Shown here in pieces: positions 1-8,190 of a stretch of 64,000 nt of DNA (position 1 is its first letter; each line of letters starts with the position of its first letter). The position numbers and the translations under genes are program-made. Source of the stretch: Cellulomonas composti (GTDB lineage Bacteria; Actinomycetota; Actinomycetes; Actinomycetales; Cellulomonadaceae); NCBI RefSeq assembly GCF_007990245.1, contig NZ_BJWG01000001.1:372001-436000 (forward strand), read 5' to 3'. Under the pieces are notes generated by a model that saw only the letters and a list, made by a program, of their open reading frames with translations, searched no databases and was not told where the DNA came from.

Positions 1-269
1 TCCGGGCCGTCCCGGTCGTCGTGACCGCGACGATGCCGATCGACCGCGCGATCTCGACCGCCGGCGGCGTGGCCTGGGACGAGGTCGACGCGTCGTTGAT
101 GCTGCGGCGCCTGCCGGGCACGTTCGTCGCGGGCGAGATGATCGACTGGGAGGCGCCCACGGGCGGCTACCTGCTGCAGGCGTCGTTCGCCACGGGCGTG
201 GTCGCGGCACGTGGCGTGCTCGCGTGGCTCGGCGTGTCGCCGCCCTCGTCGTCGGAGGGTCGGTCGTGA
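1..269 (+). CDS. C-terminal end of an NAD(P)/FAD-dependent flavoprotein (HI0933/TIGR03862-like), partial
   Basis: Only the last ~89 codons are inside the window; the reading frame is open from base 3 and stops with TGA at 267-269. The visible part has the C-terminal signature of the HI0933-like flavoprotein family: an AGGV stretch, then [20 protein letters not shown], where the AGEM-D-PTGGY segment contacts FAD. The family is a predicted cytosolic FAD oxidoreductase with no settled substrate. The stop overlaps the GTG of the next gene by 4 bp, suggesting translational coupling. The family call comes from this end only; the Rossmann N-terminus lies outside. Confidence 0.75.
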   Translation, partial: RAVPVVVTATMPIDRAISTAGGVAWDEVDASLMLRRLPGTFVAGEMIDWEAPTGGYLLQASFATGVVAARGVLAWLGVSPPSSSEGRS

Positions 270-2092
270 CGCGCGACGACATACGGCAGGCTGCGCTCAT
301 GCACTACGTCGGCGTCGACCTCGCCTGGGGCGACCGCAAGCCCACCGGGCTGGCGGTCCTCGACGACGCCGGCCGCCTGGTGCACGTGTCCGCGGCGCGC
401 ACCGACGACGAGATCGCCGAGCGGCTCGCGCCGTACGTGGCGGGCGCATGCCTCGTCGCGATCGACGCGCCGCTCATCGTCACCAACGCGACCGGGAACC
501 GCCCCGCCGAGGCTGCGCTGAACAAGGACTTCGCGCGGTTCGACGCCGGCGCGCACCCGTCGAACACCGGCAAGCCGGAGCTGCGCGAGCGCCCCCGGGG
601 CGCGCGCATCGCGGCGCGGCTGGGGCTCGACATGGATCCACGGTCGGGGCGCGCTCGTCGGGCGATCGAGGTCTACCCGCACCCCGCGACCGTCGCGCTC
701 TTCCGGCTCGGCCGGACGCTCAAGTACAAGAACAAGTCCGGCCGCAGCCTCGCGCAGCTGCGCGCGGAGCTGATCGTGCTGCTCGACCTGCTCGAGGGCC
801 TGCGCGACGCCGAGCTGCCGTTGGTGGTGGACCCTCCGGACCCCGCGGGCCCGACGAGCTGGCAGGCGTTGCGCCGCGCGGTCGAGGAGGCGGGCCGCAA
901 GAGCGAGCTGCGGGTGGTGGAGGACCAGGTCGACGCCGTGGTCTGCGCCTACATCGCCCTGGTCGCGCACCGCGCACCCGAGCGCACGACGACGTACGGC
1001 GACTTCGAGACCGGCTACATCGTGACCCCCACGCTGCCCGAGGGCCTCACGCCGAGCCCGCGGCCGGCCCGGCCCGTCGCACCGGTCCGCCCCGCCGCGG
1101 ACGACGCGGTGCGTGAGTACACCGCGCTGCACCCCGAGCTGGTGCGGGCCGCCGATGCGCTCGTCCGGCTGGTGACCTCGATCCTCGACGACGCCGGCAT
1201 CAACTACCTCACGGTGACGGGCCGGGCGAAGTCCGTGACGTCCTTCGCCGTCAAGGCCACCCGCGAGGTCGACGGCCGCCCGGTCTTCCCCGACCCGGTG
1301 CGCGACATCACCGACCAGATCGGCGTGCGGGTCATCACCTACGTGCACAGCGACGTCCGGGCGGTCGCCGAGCTCCTGCACGACCAGCTCGTCGTGCACG
1401 ACGACCGCGACCTGGGCGAGGAGACGGCCAGCGAGGGCCGCTTCGGGTACGCCAGCCGCCACCTGCAGGTCAGCCTCGACGAGCCGGCGGCGACGCAGCC
1501 CGGCAACGAGCTGCTGCGCGGCCGGCAGTCCCAGGTCCAGATCCGCACCGTGCTGCAGCACGCCTGGGCCGAGTTCGAGCACGACATCCGCTACAAGGGC
1601 ACCATCCCCGACGAGCAGTCGTCCGACTTCGACCGCCGCTTCACGCTCGCCGCGGGGCTGCTCGAGCTCGCGGACCGGGAGTTCTCGACGATCCGCGACC
1701 GGCTCCGGACCGGTGCGACCGGGCCGATCCTCGAGCCGCACGACGACGACCCCCGCATCACGCCGCGCGACCTGGCGGCGTTCCTGGCCGGCCAGTACGC
1801 CGACGCGGGCTGGTCGCGCACCGACCGCTACGCGTGGATCTCGGGGCTGCTGCTCGAGCTGGGCATCACGTCGCTGTCCGAGCTGAGCGACACGCTGCGC
1901 GAGGTCGACGCGGACGCGCTGACGCAGCGCATGACGTACCGCTACCCGCCCGGTGCGGTCAGGCGGCTCGACGACGCGCTGCTGCACGTCTTCGGCGACA
2001 CGTACATCGGGCTGCACGGCAACGCGGACCGCGTGCCCGCGCTGCGCGCCCGCCTGGCCCGGATGGGCGGCGCCGCCGACGCGACCCCGTAG
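266..2092 (+). CDS. DUF429 domain fused to a RelA/SpoT-type (p)ppGpp synthetase domain
   Basis: A 608-residue cytosolic protein in two parts. Residues ~12-255 form a DUF429 (RNase H-like fold) domain beginning [10 protein letters not shown], with an internal AIDAPL strand and an EVYPHPA motif. Residues ~290-490 are a RelA/SpoT nucleotidyltransferase: [12 protein letters not shown] (substrate-binding basic residues), [16 protein letters not shown] (catalytic Asp region), GYASRH, and [18 protein letters not shown]. No HD hydrolase, TGS or ACT domain is seen, so it should be synthesis-only, like small alarmone synthetases. A helical tail follows. GTG 266 is chosen because GGAGGG lies 6 nt upstream and it overlaps the previous stop; ATG 299, at the start of the DUF429 fold, is the alternative. 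The function of DUF429 here is unknown. Confidence 0.85.
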   Translation: MTRDDIRQAALMHYVGVDLAWGDRKPTGLAVLDDAGRLVHVSAARTDDEIAERLAPYVAGACLVAIDAPLIVTNATGNRPAEAALNKDFARFDAGAHPSNTGKPELRERPRGARIAARLGLDMDPRSGRARRAIEVYPHPATVALFRLGRTLKYKNKSGRSLAQLRAELIVLLDLLEGLRDAELPLVVDPPDPAGPTSWQALRRAVEEAGRKSELRVVEDQVDAVVCAYIALVAHRAPERTTTYGDFETGYIVTPTLPEGLTPSPRPARPVAPVRPAADDAVREYTALHPELVRAADALVRLVTSILDDAGINYLTVTGRAKSVTSFAVKATREVDGRPVFPDPVRDITDQIGVRVITYVHSDVRAVAELLHDQLVVHDDRDLGEETASEGRFGYASRHLQVSLDEPAATQPGNELLRGRQSQVQIRTVLQHAWAEFEHDIRYKGTIPDEQSSDFDRRFTLAAGLLELADREFSTIRDRLRTGATGPILEPHDDDPRITPRDLAAFLAGQYADAGWSRTDRYAWISGLLLELGITSLSELSDTLREVDADALTQRMTYRYPPGAVRRLDDALLHVFGDTYIGLHGNADRVPALRARLARMGGAADATP

Positions 2093-2100
2093 GCCCGCGA

Positions 2101-2123
2101 CAAGGGTGTGACCCGGTCCCTTG
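2101..2123. promoter_or_regulatory. Inverted repeat CAAGGG-N11-CCCTTG, candidate TetR operator or terminator
   Basis: Perfect 6-bp arms, 23 bp in total, lie 8 bp after the upstream stop codon and ~20 bp before the putative -10 box (TAGCGT, 2144-2149) of the tetR gene. The position fits an autoregulatory TetR operator. The arms could also form a short hairpin terminator for the DUF429-RelA/SpoT gene, but there is no T tract. Confidence 0.4.
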
Positions 2124-2156
2124 CGGCGGCCTGGTCACGTGTATAGCGTGTTGGTC

Positions 2157-2831
2157 GTGCGTACAGCCGAGGCGCGGGGCGCGGGTCCCTCGTCGGACCT
2201 GACCGCGCGGGCCCGGATCCGCGAGGCCGCGATCGAGTGCTTCGTCGAGGACGGGTTCGAGACCTCGTTCCGGACGATCGCGCAGCGCGCCGGCGTCTCG
2301 CCCGGGCTGATCACGCACCACTTCGGTTCCAAGGACGCGCTGCGCGCCGAGTGCGACGAGGCCGTGCTGCGCGAGTACTCCGCCTTCAAGCACGAGGCGG
2401 TCGACATGCCGAGCCCCCGGCTGATGTCGCTGCTGGTCGAGCCCGGCCGCGCCGCGACCTTGGCCGTCTACATGCTGCGGGCGATCCACGCCGGGGGCGA
2501 GCCTGCGCGCGACTTCCTCGAGCACCTGATCGACAAGGCGCGCGGCGTGATGGCGCACTCGCTCGAGGCCGGGATCATCCGGCCCTCGCGCGACGAGGAG
2601 GCCCGGCTCCGCTACCTGACGTCCGTCACGCTCGGCGCGATGCTCGTGCACTTCGTCACCTCGCCGGTGACGACGCCCGACGACTTCGTCGCGTCGATGC
2701 ACGAGTACCAGCGCGACCACCTGCTGCCGCTGCTCGAGCTGTTCACGCACGGCATCTTCACCGACAGCTCGGTGCTGGACGACTACGTCCGCTACCTGTG
2801 GGAGCCGCCGGACGCGGCGACGCAGTCCTGA
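2157..2831 (+). CDS. TetR-family transcriptional regulator
   Basis: A 224-residue regulator. The N-terminal helix-turn-helix is clear ([19 protein letters not shown], then [20 protein letters not shown], residues ~15-62); the rest is the helical ligand domain. GTG 2157 is preferred because a TAGCGT -10 box ends 7 nt upstream (2144-2149), the usual layout of a leaderless actinobacterial start, and no Shine-Dalgarno is present. TTG 2121 and GTG 2148 are in frame but less likely. It lies 67 bp upstream of an ABC exporter in the same direction, so it probably represses its own transporter operon. The ligand is unknown. Confidence 0.88.
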   Translation: MRTAEARGAGPSSDLTARARIREAAIECFVEDGFETSFRTIAQRAGVSPGLITHHFGSKDALRAECDEAVLREYSAFKHEAVDMPSPRLMSLLVEPGRAATLAVYMLRAIHAGGEPARDFLEHLIDKARGVMAHSLEAGIIRPSRDEEARLRYLTSVTLGAMLVHFVTSPVTTPDDFVASMHEYQRDHLLPLLELFTHGIFTDSSVLDDYVRYLWEPPDAATQS

Positions 2832-2898
2832 CCCCTTCACCTCCGCGTGGCGGCGCCGGCCCGCGCGCGGCGTCTCCTCGAGCCGGAGAAGGAATCCC

Positions 2899-3837
2899 AT
2901 GTCCACCACGACCGCGTCCACCACGACCATGGCCATCGACGTCGAGGGCCTCGAGAAGCGCTTCGGATCCGCCCACGCGTTGCGCGGACTGGACCTGACG
3001 GTCCCGACCGGCCAGGTCACGGGCTTCCTCGGCCCCAACGGGTCGGGCAAGACGACGACCATCCGCATCCTGCTCGGCCTGCTCAAGGCCGACGGCGGGA
3101 CGGCCCGCCTGCTCGGCGGCGACCCGTGGGCCGACGCCGTCCGGCTGCACCGGCGCGTCGCGTACGTGCCCGGCGACGTCACGCTGTGGCCCAACCTCAC
3201 CGGCGGCGAGGCGATCGACATCCTCGTGCGCCTCTCGGGCCCGCTCGACCCGAAGCGCAAGCAGGCGATGCTCGAGCGTTTCGAGCTGGATCCGACGAAG
3301 AAGGCCCGCACCTACTCCAAGGGGAACCGGCAGAAGGTCGCGCTCGTCGCGGCCCTGGCCTCGGACGCCGAGCTGCTCCTGCTCGACGAGCCGACGAGCG
3401 GGCTCGACCCCCTCATGGAGGCCGCGTTCACCGAGTCGATCCGCGAGGTGAAGGCGGCTGGGCGATCGGTGCTGCTGTCCAGCCACATCTTCGCCGAGGT
3501 GGAGAAACTGGCCGACCGGGTGACGATCATCCGCGACGGCGTCACGGTCGAGGCGGGCACGATCGCCGAGCTGCGTCACCTGACCCGCACGCAGGTCACG
3601 TGCCTGCTCGACGCGGGGGCGGACGGGCTGGCGGACCTGCCCGGCGTGCACGACCTCGTCGTCGTCGGCGGGCACGTGAGCTTCGCGGTCGACGAGGCCG
3701 CGCTGGCGCCGGTGCTCTCGGTCGTCGCCGGGCTGCACCCCCGCTCGCTCGTCGCGAACCCGCCGTCGCTCGAAGAGCTGTTCCTGCGCCACTACGGCGA
3801 CGAGCTGGCCGCGCTGGGTGCCGGGAGCGGATCGTGA
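2899..3837 (+). CDS. ABC exporter ATP-binding subunit (drug/antibiotic type)
   Basis: A 312-residue nucleotide-binding subunit. Walker A is GPNGSGKTT (residues ~50-58), the signature region is [11 protein letters not shown] (degenerate LSGGQ, usual in this subfamily), Walker B is [12 protein letters not shown], and the H-loop is SSHIFAE. The ~80 residues after the core domain are the extension common in DrrA-like exporters. AGAAGGA upstream of ATG 2899 supports the start. Its stop overlaps the GTG of the permease gene by 4 bp, so the two are coupled and should form one membrane complex. With the TetR gene it looks like a self-contained efflux operon. Confidence 0.92.
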   Translation: MSTTTASTTTMAIDVEGLEKRFGSAHALRGLDLTVPTGQVTGFLGPNGSGKTTTIRILLGLLKADGGTARLLGGDPWADAVRLHRRVAYVPGDVTLWPNLTGGEAIDILVRLSGPLDPKRKQAMLERFELDPTKKARTYSKGNRQKVALVAALASDAELLLLDEPTSGLDPLMEAAFTESIREVKAAGRSVLLSSHIFAEVEKLADRVTIIRDGVTVEAGTIAELRHLTRTQVTCLLDAGADGLADLPGVHDLVVVGGHVSFAVDEAALAPVLSVVAGLHPRSLVANPPSLEELFLRHYGDELAALGAGSGS

Positions 3838-5489
3838 CCGCCGCGACCGCGGCACGGGCGCCGGGTCTGACGAGCCCGACGACGCGGTCGGCGTCCGGTT
3901 CGCTGACCGGGCTCGGGACGATGGTGCGGCTCGTCGTGCGCCGCAATCGTGTGCGGCTCGCCGTCTGGTTCGTCGTGCTCGTCGGGATGTTCGCGTACAT
4001 CGTGTCCTACTACAGCGAGATGTTCCCGACGCAGGAGTCGCTCGACGACTTCGCCGCGCTGTCGAACACGCCCGGGATCAAGGCGCTGACCGGGCTGTCC
4101 CCCGCGGCCGACACCCTCGGCGGCGCCGTGTGGACCAAGGGCTGGATGACGATCGCGCTGTCCCTGATGATCGGCGTCGCCTTCCTCGTCACCCGCAACG
4201 GGCGGGCCGACGAGGAGGTCGGCCGCACCGAGCTGCTGCGCTCGCGTGTGCTCGGCGTGCACGCCTCCTCCGCCGCGTCGTGGCTGGTCGGCGCCCTGCT
4301 GTGCGTGGCCGTGGGGGCCGGCGTCAGCGCCGTCTCGCTCGCGGGCGGGCTCGACCCGGAGGGCACCGGCATCGCCGGCTCGCTCGTCATCGGCGCGTCC
4401 GTCACGGGTGTCGCGCTGGTGGGCCTCGGCGTCGGGGCGGTCGCGGGCCAGGTGGCCTCGACCTCGCGCGGCGCCAACGCGCTCGGCACGGCCGTCGTCG
4501 CCGCGTTCTACGTGCTGCGGATGATCGGCGACCTCGGCAACGGCGTGCTCACCTGGTTCTCCCCGATCGGCTGGGGGCAGCAGATGCAGCCGTACGGCGG
4601 CAACCGCTGGTGGCCGCTCGCGCTGCTCGTCGTGCTCGCCGCCGCGCTGCTGACCCTCGCCCTCGGCCTCGAGGCGCGCCGCGACCTCGGCTCGGGCCTG
4701 CTCGCCGAGCGCCCCGGCCCGGACGCGGCGCCGCCGCGGTTCGCCACGCCGCTCGGGCTCGGGCTGCGGCTGCAGCGTGGGCCGATCCTCGGCTGGACGA
4801 TCGCCGTGGCGCTGTGCGGCCTGCTGTTCGGCTCGGTCGTCCAGGCGATGACCGACCTGCTCGACGACGCGGGAGGCGCCACCGACGACCTGCTGCGCGG
4901 CACCGGGGTGCCCGCGTTGCTCGCGCTGCTTGCCGGCATGATCGGGCTGGTCACGGCCGCATTCGCGACGCAGTCGGCGGTGTCGCTGCGCACCGACGAG
5001 GCCACCGGGATCGTCGAGCCCCAGCTCGCCGGGGCGCTCTCACGGCGCCGCTGGGTGCTGCAACGCCTGACGATCCCCGTCGTCGGGTCCGCGGTGCTGC
5101 TGGCCCTCGGGGGCGCGCTGCTCGGCGCGACCTACGGGTCGGCGGTCGGCGACTCGTCGCAGGCCGCGACCATGGCCGGCGCCGCGCTGGCCTACTGGCC
5201 CGCGGTCATGGTGCTCGTCGGGGTCGCCGTCGCGCTGCTCGGGTGGGCGCCGCGCGTCGCCGTCCCCACGACGTGGGGCGTGATGGCGGCGATGTGGTTC
5301 GTGACGATGCTCGGCGAGGTGTTCGGGCTGCCGACCTGGCTGCTCGACGCGATGCCGTTCTCCGCCGTGCCGTACCTGCCGCTGGAGGAGATGTCCTGGA
5401 CCCCGCTCGTGGTCCTGACGGCTGTCGCCGGCGGGCTCGTCTGGACCGGCCTGGCCCGGTTCACGCGGCGCGACATCCAACCGGGCTGA
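3834..5489 (+). CDS. ABC exporter permease, polyketide-antibiotic-transporter type
   Basis: A 551-residue integral membrane protein with about twelve hydrophobic segments in two halves, the first at residues ~40-57 ([18 protein letters not shown]) and the last just before the C-terminal [10 protein letters not shown]. The size and doubled layout match permeases annotated as exporters of polyketide antibiotics, which work with one ATPase. The start is GTG 3834, overlapping the ATPase stop (GTGA), with GGGAG about 7 nt upstream. The substrate cannot be read from sequence. Confidence 0.88.
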   Translation: MTAATAARAPGLTSPTTRSASGSLTGLGTMVRLVVRRNRVRLAVWFVVLVGMFAYIVSYYSEMFPTQESLDDFAALSNTPGIKALTGLSPAADTLGGAVWTKGWMTIALSLMIGVAFLVTRNGRADEEVGRTELLRSRVLGVHASSAASWLVGALLCVAVGAGVSAVSLAGGLDPEGTGIAGSLVIGASVTGVALVGLGVGAVAGQVASTSRGANALGTAVVAAFYVLRMIGDLGNGVLTWFSPIGWGQQMQPYGGNRWWPLALLVVLAAALLTLALGLEARRDLGSGLLAERPGPDAAPPRFATPLGLGLRLQRGPILGWTIAVALCGLLFGSVVQAMTDLLDDAGGATDDLLRGTGVPALLALLAGMIGLVTAAFATQSAVSLRTDEATGIVEPQLAGALSRRRWVLQRLTIPVVGSAVLLALGGALLGATYGSAVGDSSQAATMAGAALAYWPAVMVLVGVAVALLGWAPRVAVPTTWGVMAAMWFVTMLGEVFGLPTWLLDAMPFSAVPYLPLEEMSWTPLVVLTAVAGGLVWTGLARFTRRDIQPG

Positions 5490-5559
5490 CCTCGTCGTCC
5501 ACAGCATCGCGACCGAGCCCGGGCCTGCCAGACCCTGCCTCGAGCCGCGGGATGGTCAT

Positions 5560-5787
5560 ACGGTCGGAACCAGGACGAGCCCGAGCTCATGGCGATGTGC
5601 GCCGACATGGGCGTGGGCCTGGTGCCCTACTCCCCAACGCAACCCGCTCGTGTCGGCCCCGATCGTGGGCGCCACCCGGCCCCACCATCTCGCGCAGGCC
5701 GCCGACGCCCTGACCCTGCGGCTCACCGACGAGGAGGTCGCCGCCCTGGAGGCCCCGTACGTGAACGCGGGTCCGTCGTGGTTCTAG
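5560..5787 (+). pseudogene. Aldo/keto reductase remnant (internal deletion and frameshift)
   Basis: Two pieces of one aldo/keto reductase are visible in different frames. The first (from ~5568) reads NQDEPELMAMCADMGVGLVP then YSP, the conserved strand after the substrate loop. About 10 bp on, in another frame, comes the family C-terminus: NPLVSAPIVGATRPHHL, then LRLTDEEVAALEAPY, ending SWF and TAG at 5785-5787. An intact gene would have roughly 100 residues between YSP and NPxVSAPI, and ~200 residues upstream, all missing. No start or ribosome site is apparent. The tail overlaps the end of the convergent kinase gene by 4 bp. Confidence 0.75.
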
Positions 5788-6359
5788 GGGACGGGTCCGG
5801 TCAGGTGCTCGCCCTGTCCGTCGACGACGGAGCGACCTGGCGACGCCCCGACGCGAACCCGGTCCTCGACCTCGGGATCGCGGGCCTCCCGCGGAGGGTG
5901 TCCGACGATGCGGAGCGGGCCTTCGGCGGGGGTCGGTGTCTCGAACCCGTCGAGATACGCGAGCGCCTGCGCCTGCGGCACCAGGACGTCGTCGGGGTCG
6001 GTGCCGGACCGGCGCGCCAGCCGTGCCAGCACGACGTCGCGCGGCGTGTCCAGGTAGTGCACGACGGGTTCGACACCACAAGGGGCGAGCAGGCGCCGGT
6101 ACTCGTCGCGCGACGAGCGTGACCAGAAGGACGAGTCGACGACGACGCACTCGCCGCGGGCCAGGCTGTCGATCAGCTTGCCCTGCAGGCTGCGCTGGAC
6201 CTCAGCGCGGGCGGAGTCCTCGAGGGGGTGCTCGCGATACCCGCGGTCCCATGCCTCGGCGTCGAAGGACAGCACGACGTATCCGGCAGCCGCGAGGCCC
6301 CGCGCGTGCGTCGACTTGCCCGACCCGGCCGCGCCGCACATGAGGATCACCCGGTCCAT
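5784..6359 (-). CDS. P-loop ATP-binding protein (AAA_33-type small kinase)
   Basis: A 191-residue protein starting MDRVILMCGAAGSGKSTHA, with Walker A GAAGSGKST at residues ~9-17. Further features are VVVDSSFWSRSSRDEYR (Walker B/lid-like) and HYLDTPRDVVLARLARR, as in AAA_33 small-molecule kinases of the zeta-toxin or gluconate-kinase type. The C-terminal ~45 residues look unstructured. ATG 6359 is taken as start because the fold begins there. It is transcribed divergently from cofC, with 57 bp between starts. The phosphate acceptor is unknown. Confidence 0.82.
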   Translation of the reverse strand: MDRVILMCGAAGSGKSTHARGLAAAGYVVLSFDAEAWDRGYREHPLEDSARAEVQRSLQGKLIDSLARGECVVVDSSFWSRSSRDEYRRLLAPCGVEPVVHYLDTPRDVVLARLARRSGTDPDDVLVPQAQALAYLDGFETPTPAEGPLRIVGHPPREARDPEVEDRVRVGASPGRSVVDGQGEHLTGPVP

Positions 6360-6404
6360 GGCCCTCACGCTAGACGCAACGACGCCCACGCCCCCGCGGG
6401 CTCG

Positions 6405-6410
6405 TAGGGT
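6405..6410 (+). promoter_or_regulatory. -10 box TAGGGT for leaderless cofC
   Basis: TAGGGT ends 6 nt before GTG 6417, with no Shine-Dalgarno in between. This spacing puts the transcription start at or next to the start codon, the standard actinobacterial leaderless arrangement. No convincing -35 box is seen. Confidence 0.5.
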
Positions 6411-6416
6411 GATCGC

Positions 6417-7124
6417 GTGCGTGAGCTGTGGTCGGTCGTGGTGCCCGTGAAGGACGCCGCCGCGGGCAAGACGCGGCTGGGCGGGGTGCTGGACGACCGG
6501 GCGCGGACGGCGCTGGTGCGCGCGATGGCGCTGGACACGATCGCGGCGGCTGCGGCGTGCGCGGCGGTCGGTCAGGTGGTCGTCGTGACCGCGGACGAGG
6601 TCGTCGCGCGTGAGGCGATCCAGGCCCGGCGCCCGGTCTGGGCGCGTGCGGCCGGAGTGCGCGTCGTCCCGGAGCCGTCGCACGCCGGGGCGCGGTCGGG
6701 TCTGGACGCCGCAGCGGGCGTCGGTGTGGCTGCGGCCCGCGCGACCGCCCCCTCGGCGCACGTCGGCGTGCTGCTCGGCGACCTGCCCACGCTCCGGCCC
6801 GCGGATCTCGCCCTGGCGCTGGACGCTGCGGCGGCGCACGAGCGCGCGATGGTCGCCGACGCGCCAGGCACGGGCACCACGCTGCTCACGTTCGCGGGCG
6901 GTGCGGCGTTCGACTCCCGCTTCGGCGCCGGGTCGGCGGCGGCCCACGCCGCGCTCGGCCACGTGGTGCTCGACGTCCCCGCGGCCTCGACGTTGCGCCA
7001 GGACGTCGACCTGCCCACCGACCTCGAAGCGCTCCGCGAGCGGCACCCCGGCCCGCGCACCGCGCGCCTGCTCGACCGCCTCGCCGGCGACGTACCCCTC
7101 AGGGGAGCCGGTCGACCAGCCTGA
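6417..7124 (+). CDS. cofC: Phosphoenolpyruvate/2-phospho-L-lactate guanylyltransferase (coenzyme F420)
   Basis: A 235-residue member of the CofC/FbiD family, which activates PEP (or 2-phospholactate) with GTP to supply the donor used by CofD/FbiA in F420 synthesis. It opens WSVVVPVKDAAAGKTRL, the nucleotide-binding start of the family, and has LLGDLPTLRPADL, QDVDLPTDLEAL, and a GTGTTLLT segment in the usual order and length. Translation is probably leaderless from GTG 6417. Its 3' end overlaps that of cofD by 26 bp on the opposite strand, so the two functionally linked genes are convergent rather than co-transcribed. FbiB and FbiC are not in the window. Confidence 0.92.
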   Translation: MRELWSVVVPVKDAAAGKTRLGGVLDDRARTALVRAMALDTIAAAAACAAVGQVVVVTADEVVAREAIQARRPVWARAAGVRVVPEPSHAGARSGLDAAAGVGVAAARATAPSAHVGVLLGDLPTLRPADLALALDAAAAHERAMVADAPGTGTTLLTFAGGAAFDSRFGAGSAAAHAALGHVVLDVPAASTLRQDVDLPTDLEALRERHPGPRTARLLDRLAGDVPLRGAGRPA

Positions 7125-8085
7125 GCGCCTCGGCGGCGATCGCCGAAGTGGCCGGCACGTCGGTCATCAGCGTGGGCGCCGCCGCGGCGGTCCAGCCCTC
7201 CGCGCGCAGACCGGGCACCGCACCCTCGTCGGCCGTGTCCACCAACCAGGCGTCCAGCACCCCCGCCTCCGCCCGCCGCCCGTAGTGCCGCGCGACCGCG
7301 GCGGCATCGGTGCGCACCCCGATCGCCGCCAGGCACGCGTCCGCCATACCGCGCACGGGTGCGCCGCCCACCACAGGGCTCACCCCGACCACCGGCGCGG
7401 CCGTGTCCCGCAGCGCGTCGCGCACGCCCGGCACCGCGAGGATCGTCCCCACCGACACCACGGGGTTGGACGGCGGCACGACGACCACGTCGGCCTGGCG
7501 CAGCGCGTCGAGCACCCCCGGCGCGGGCTCGGCGTGCTCCAGGCCCACCTGCACGAACGCACGCGCCGGGACACCCGCACGGTGCCGCACCCACCACTCC
7601 TCGAAGTGGATGAGCCGGCCGTCCTCGAGCTCGACGTGCGTCTCGACCTCCTGGTCCGACATCGGCAGCAGCCGCACGCCGGGCCGCCAACGCTGCGCGA
7701 GGCGCTGCGTCACTGCCGACAGCGGCAGCCCGTCGCGCAGCAGCTCGGTGCGCGCGAGGTGCGTCGCCAGGTCCAGGTCGCCGAGCGTGAACCACTCCCA
7801 GCCCAGACCGTATGCGGCGAGGTCCGCGCTGACGCGGCCGGACTCGTCGCGCCGCCCCCAGCCCTGCTCCTCGTGCACCGCGCCGCCGAGGGTGTACATG
7901 AGCGTGTCCAGGTCGGGGCAGACCCGCACGCCGTGCAGCCACATGTCGTCGCCCGTGTTGGCGATCACCGTGACCTGCGCCGACGTGCCACCCGCGCCGT
8001 CCGGAAGCCGCTCGGCCAGCAGCGCCAGCAGCCCCCGCGTGAACCTGGCGCCACCCACCCCACCCGAGAGCACCGTGACCTTCAC
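7099..8085 (-). CDS. cofD: 2-phospho-L-lactate transferase / phosphoenolpyruvate transferase (FbiA, coenzyme F420)
   Basis: A 328-residue CofD/FbiA enzyme that transfers the CofC-made guanylylated donor onto the deazaflavin Fo, giving (dehydro)F420-0. Family features: VKVTVLSGGVGGARF at the start (nucleotide-binding loop), ANTGDDMWLHGVRVCPDLDT, WFTLGDLDLATHLAR, and VVVPPSNPVVSVGTILAVPG. GTG 8085 is the start, with GGAGGT at 8091-8096, 5 nt upstream. Length is normal for FbiA. It faces cofC tail to tail; such an overlap can give antisense coupling, but this is inference. Confidence 0.94.
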   Translation of the reverse strand: MKVTVLSGGVGGARFTRGLLALLAERLPDGAGGTSAQVTVIANTGDDMWLHGVRVCPDLDTLMYTLGGAVHEEQGWGRRDESGRVSADLAAYGLGWEWFTLGDLDLATHLARTELLRDGLPLSAVTQRLAQRWRPGVRLLPMSDQEVETHVELEDGRLIHFEEWWVRHRAGVPARAFVQVGLEHAEPAPGVLDALRQADVVVVPPSNPVVSVGTILAVPGVRDALRDTAAPVVGVSPVVGGAPVRGMADACLAAIGVRTDAAAVARHYGRRAEAGVLDAWLVDTADEGAVPGLRAEGWTAAAAPTLMTDVPATSAIAAEALRLVDRLP

Positions 8086-8190
8086 TCGCAACCTCCGTGA
8101 CCTCGTTCGTGCCGCTGCACCCGGCGGATCCGTGGCGACGCCGCACCGGCGCGACGCCACGCTACGGCGTCGGCGACCCGCGCCAGAGCT

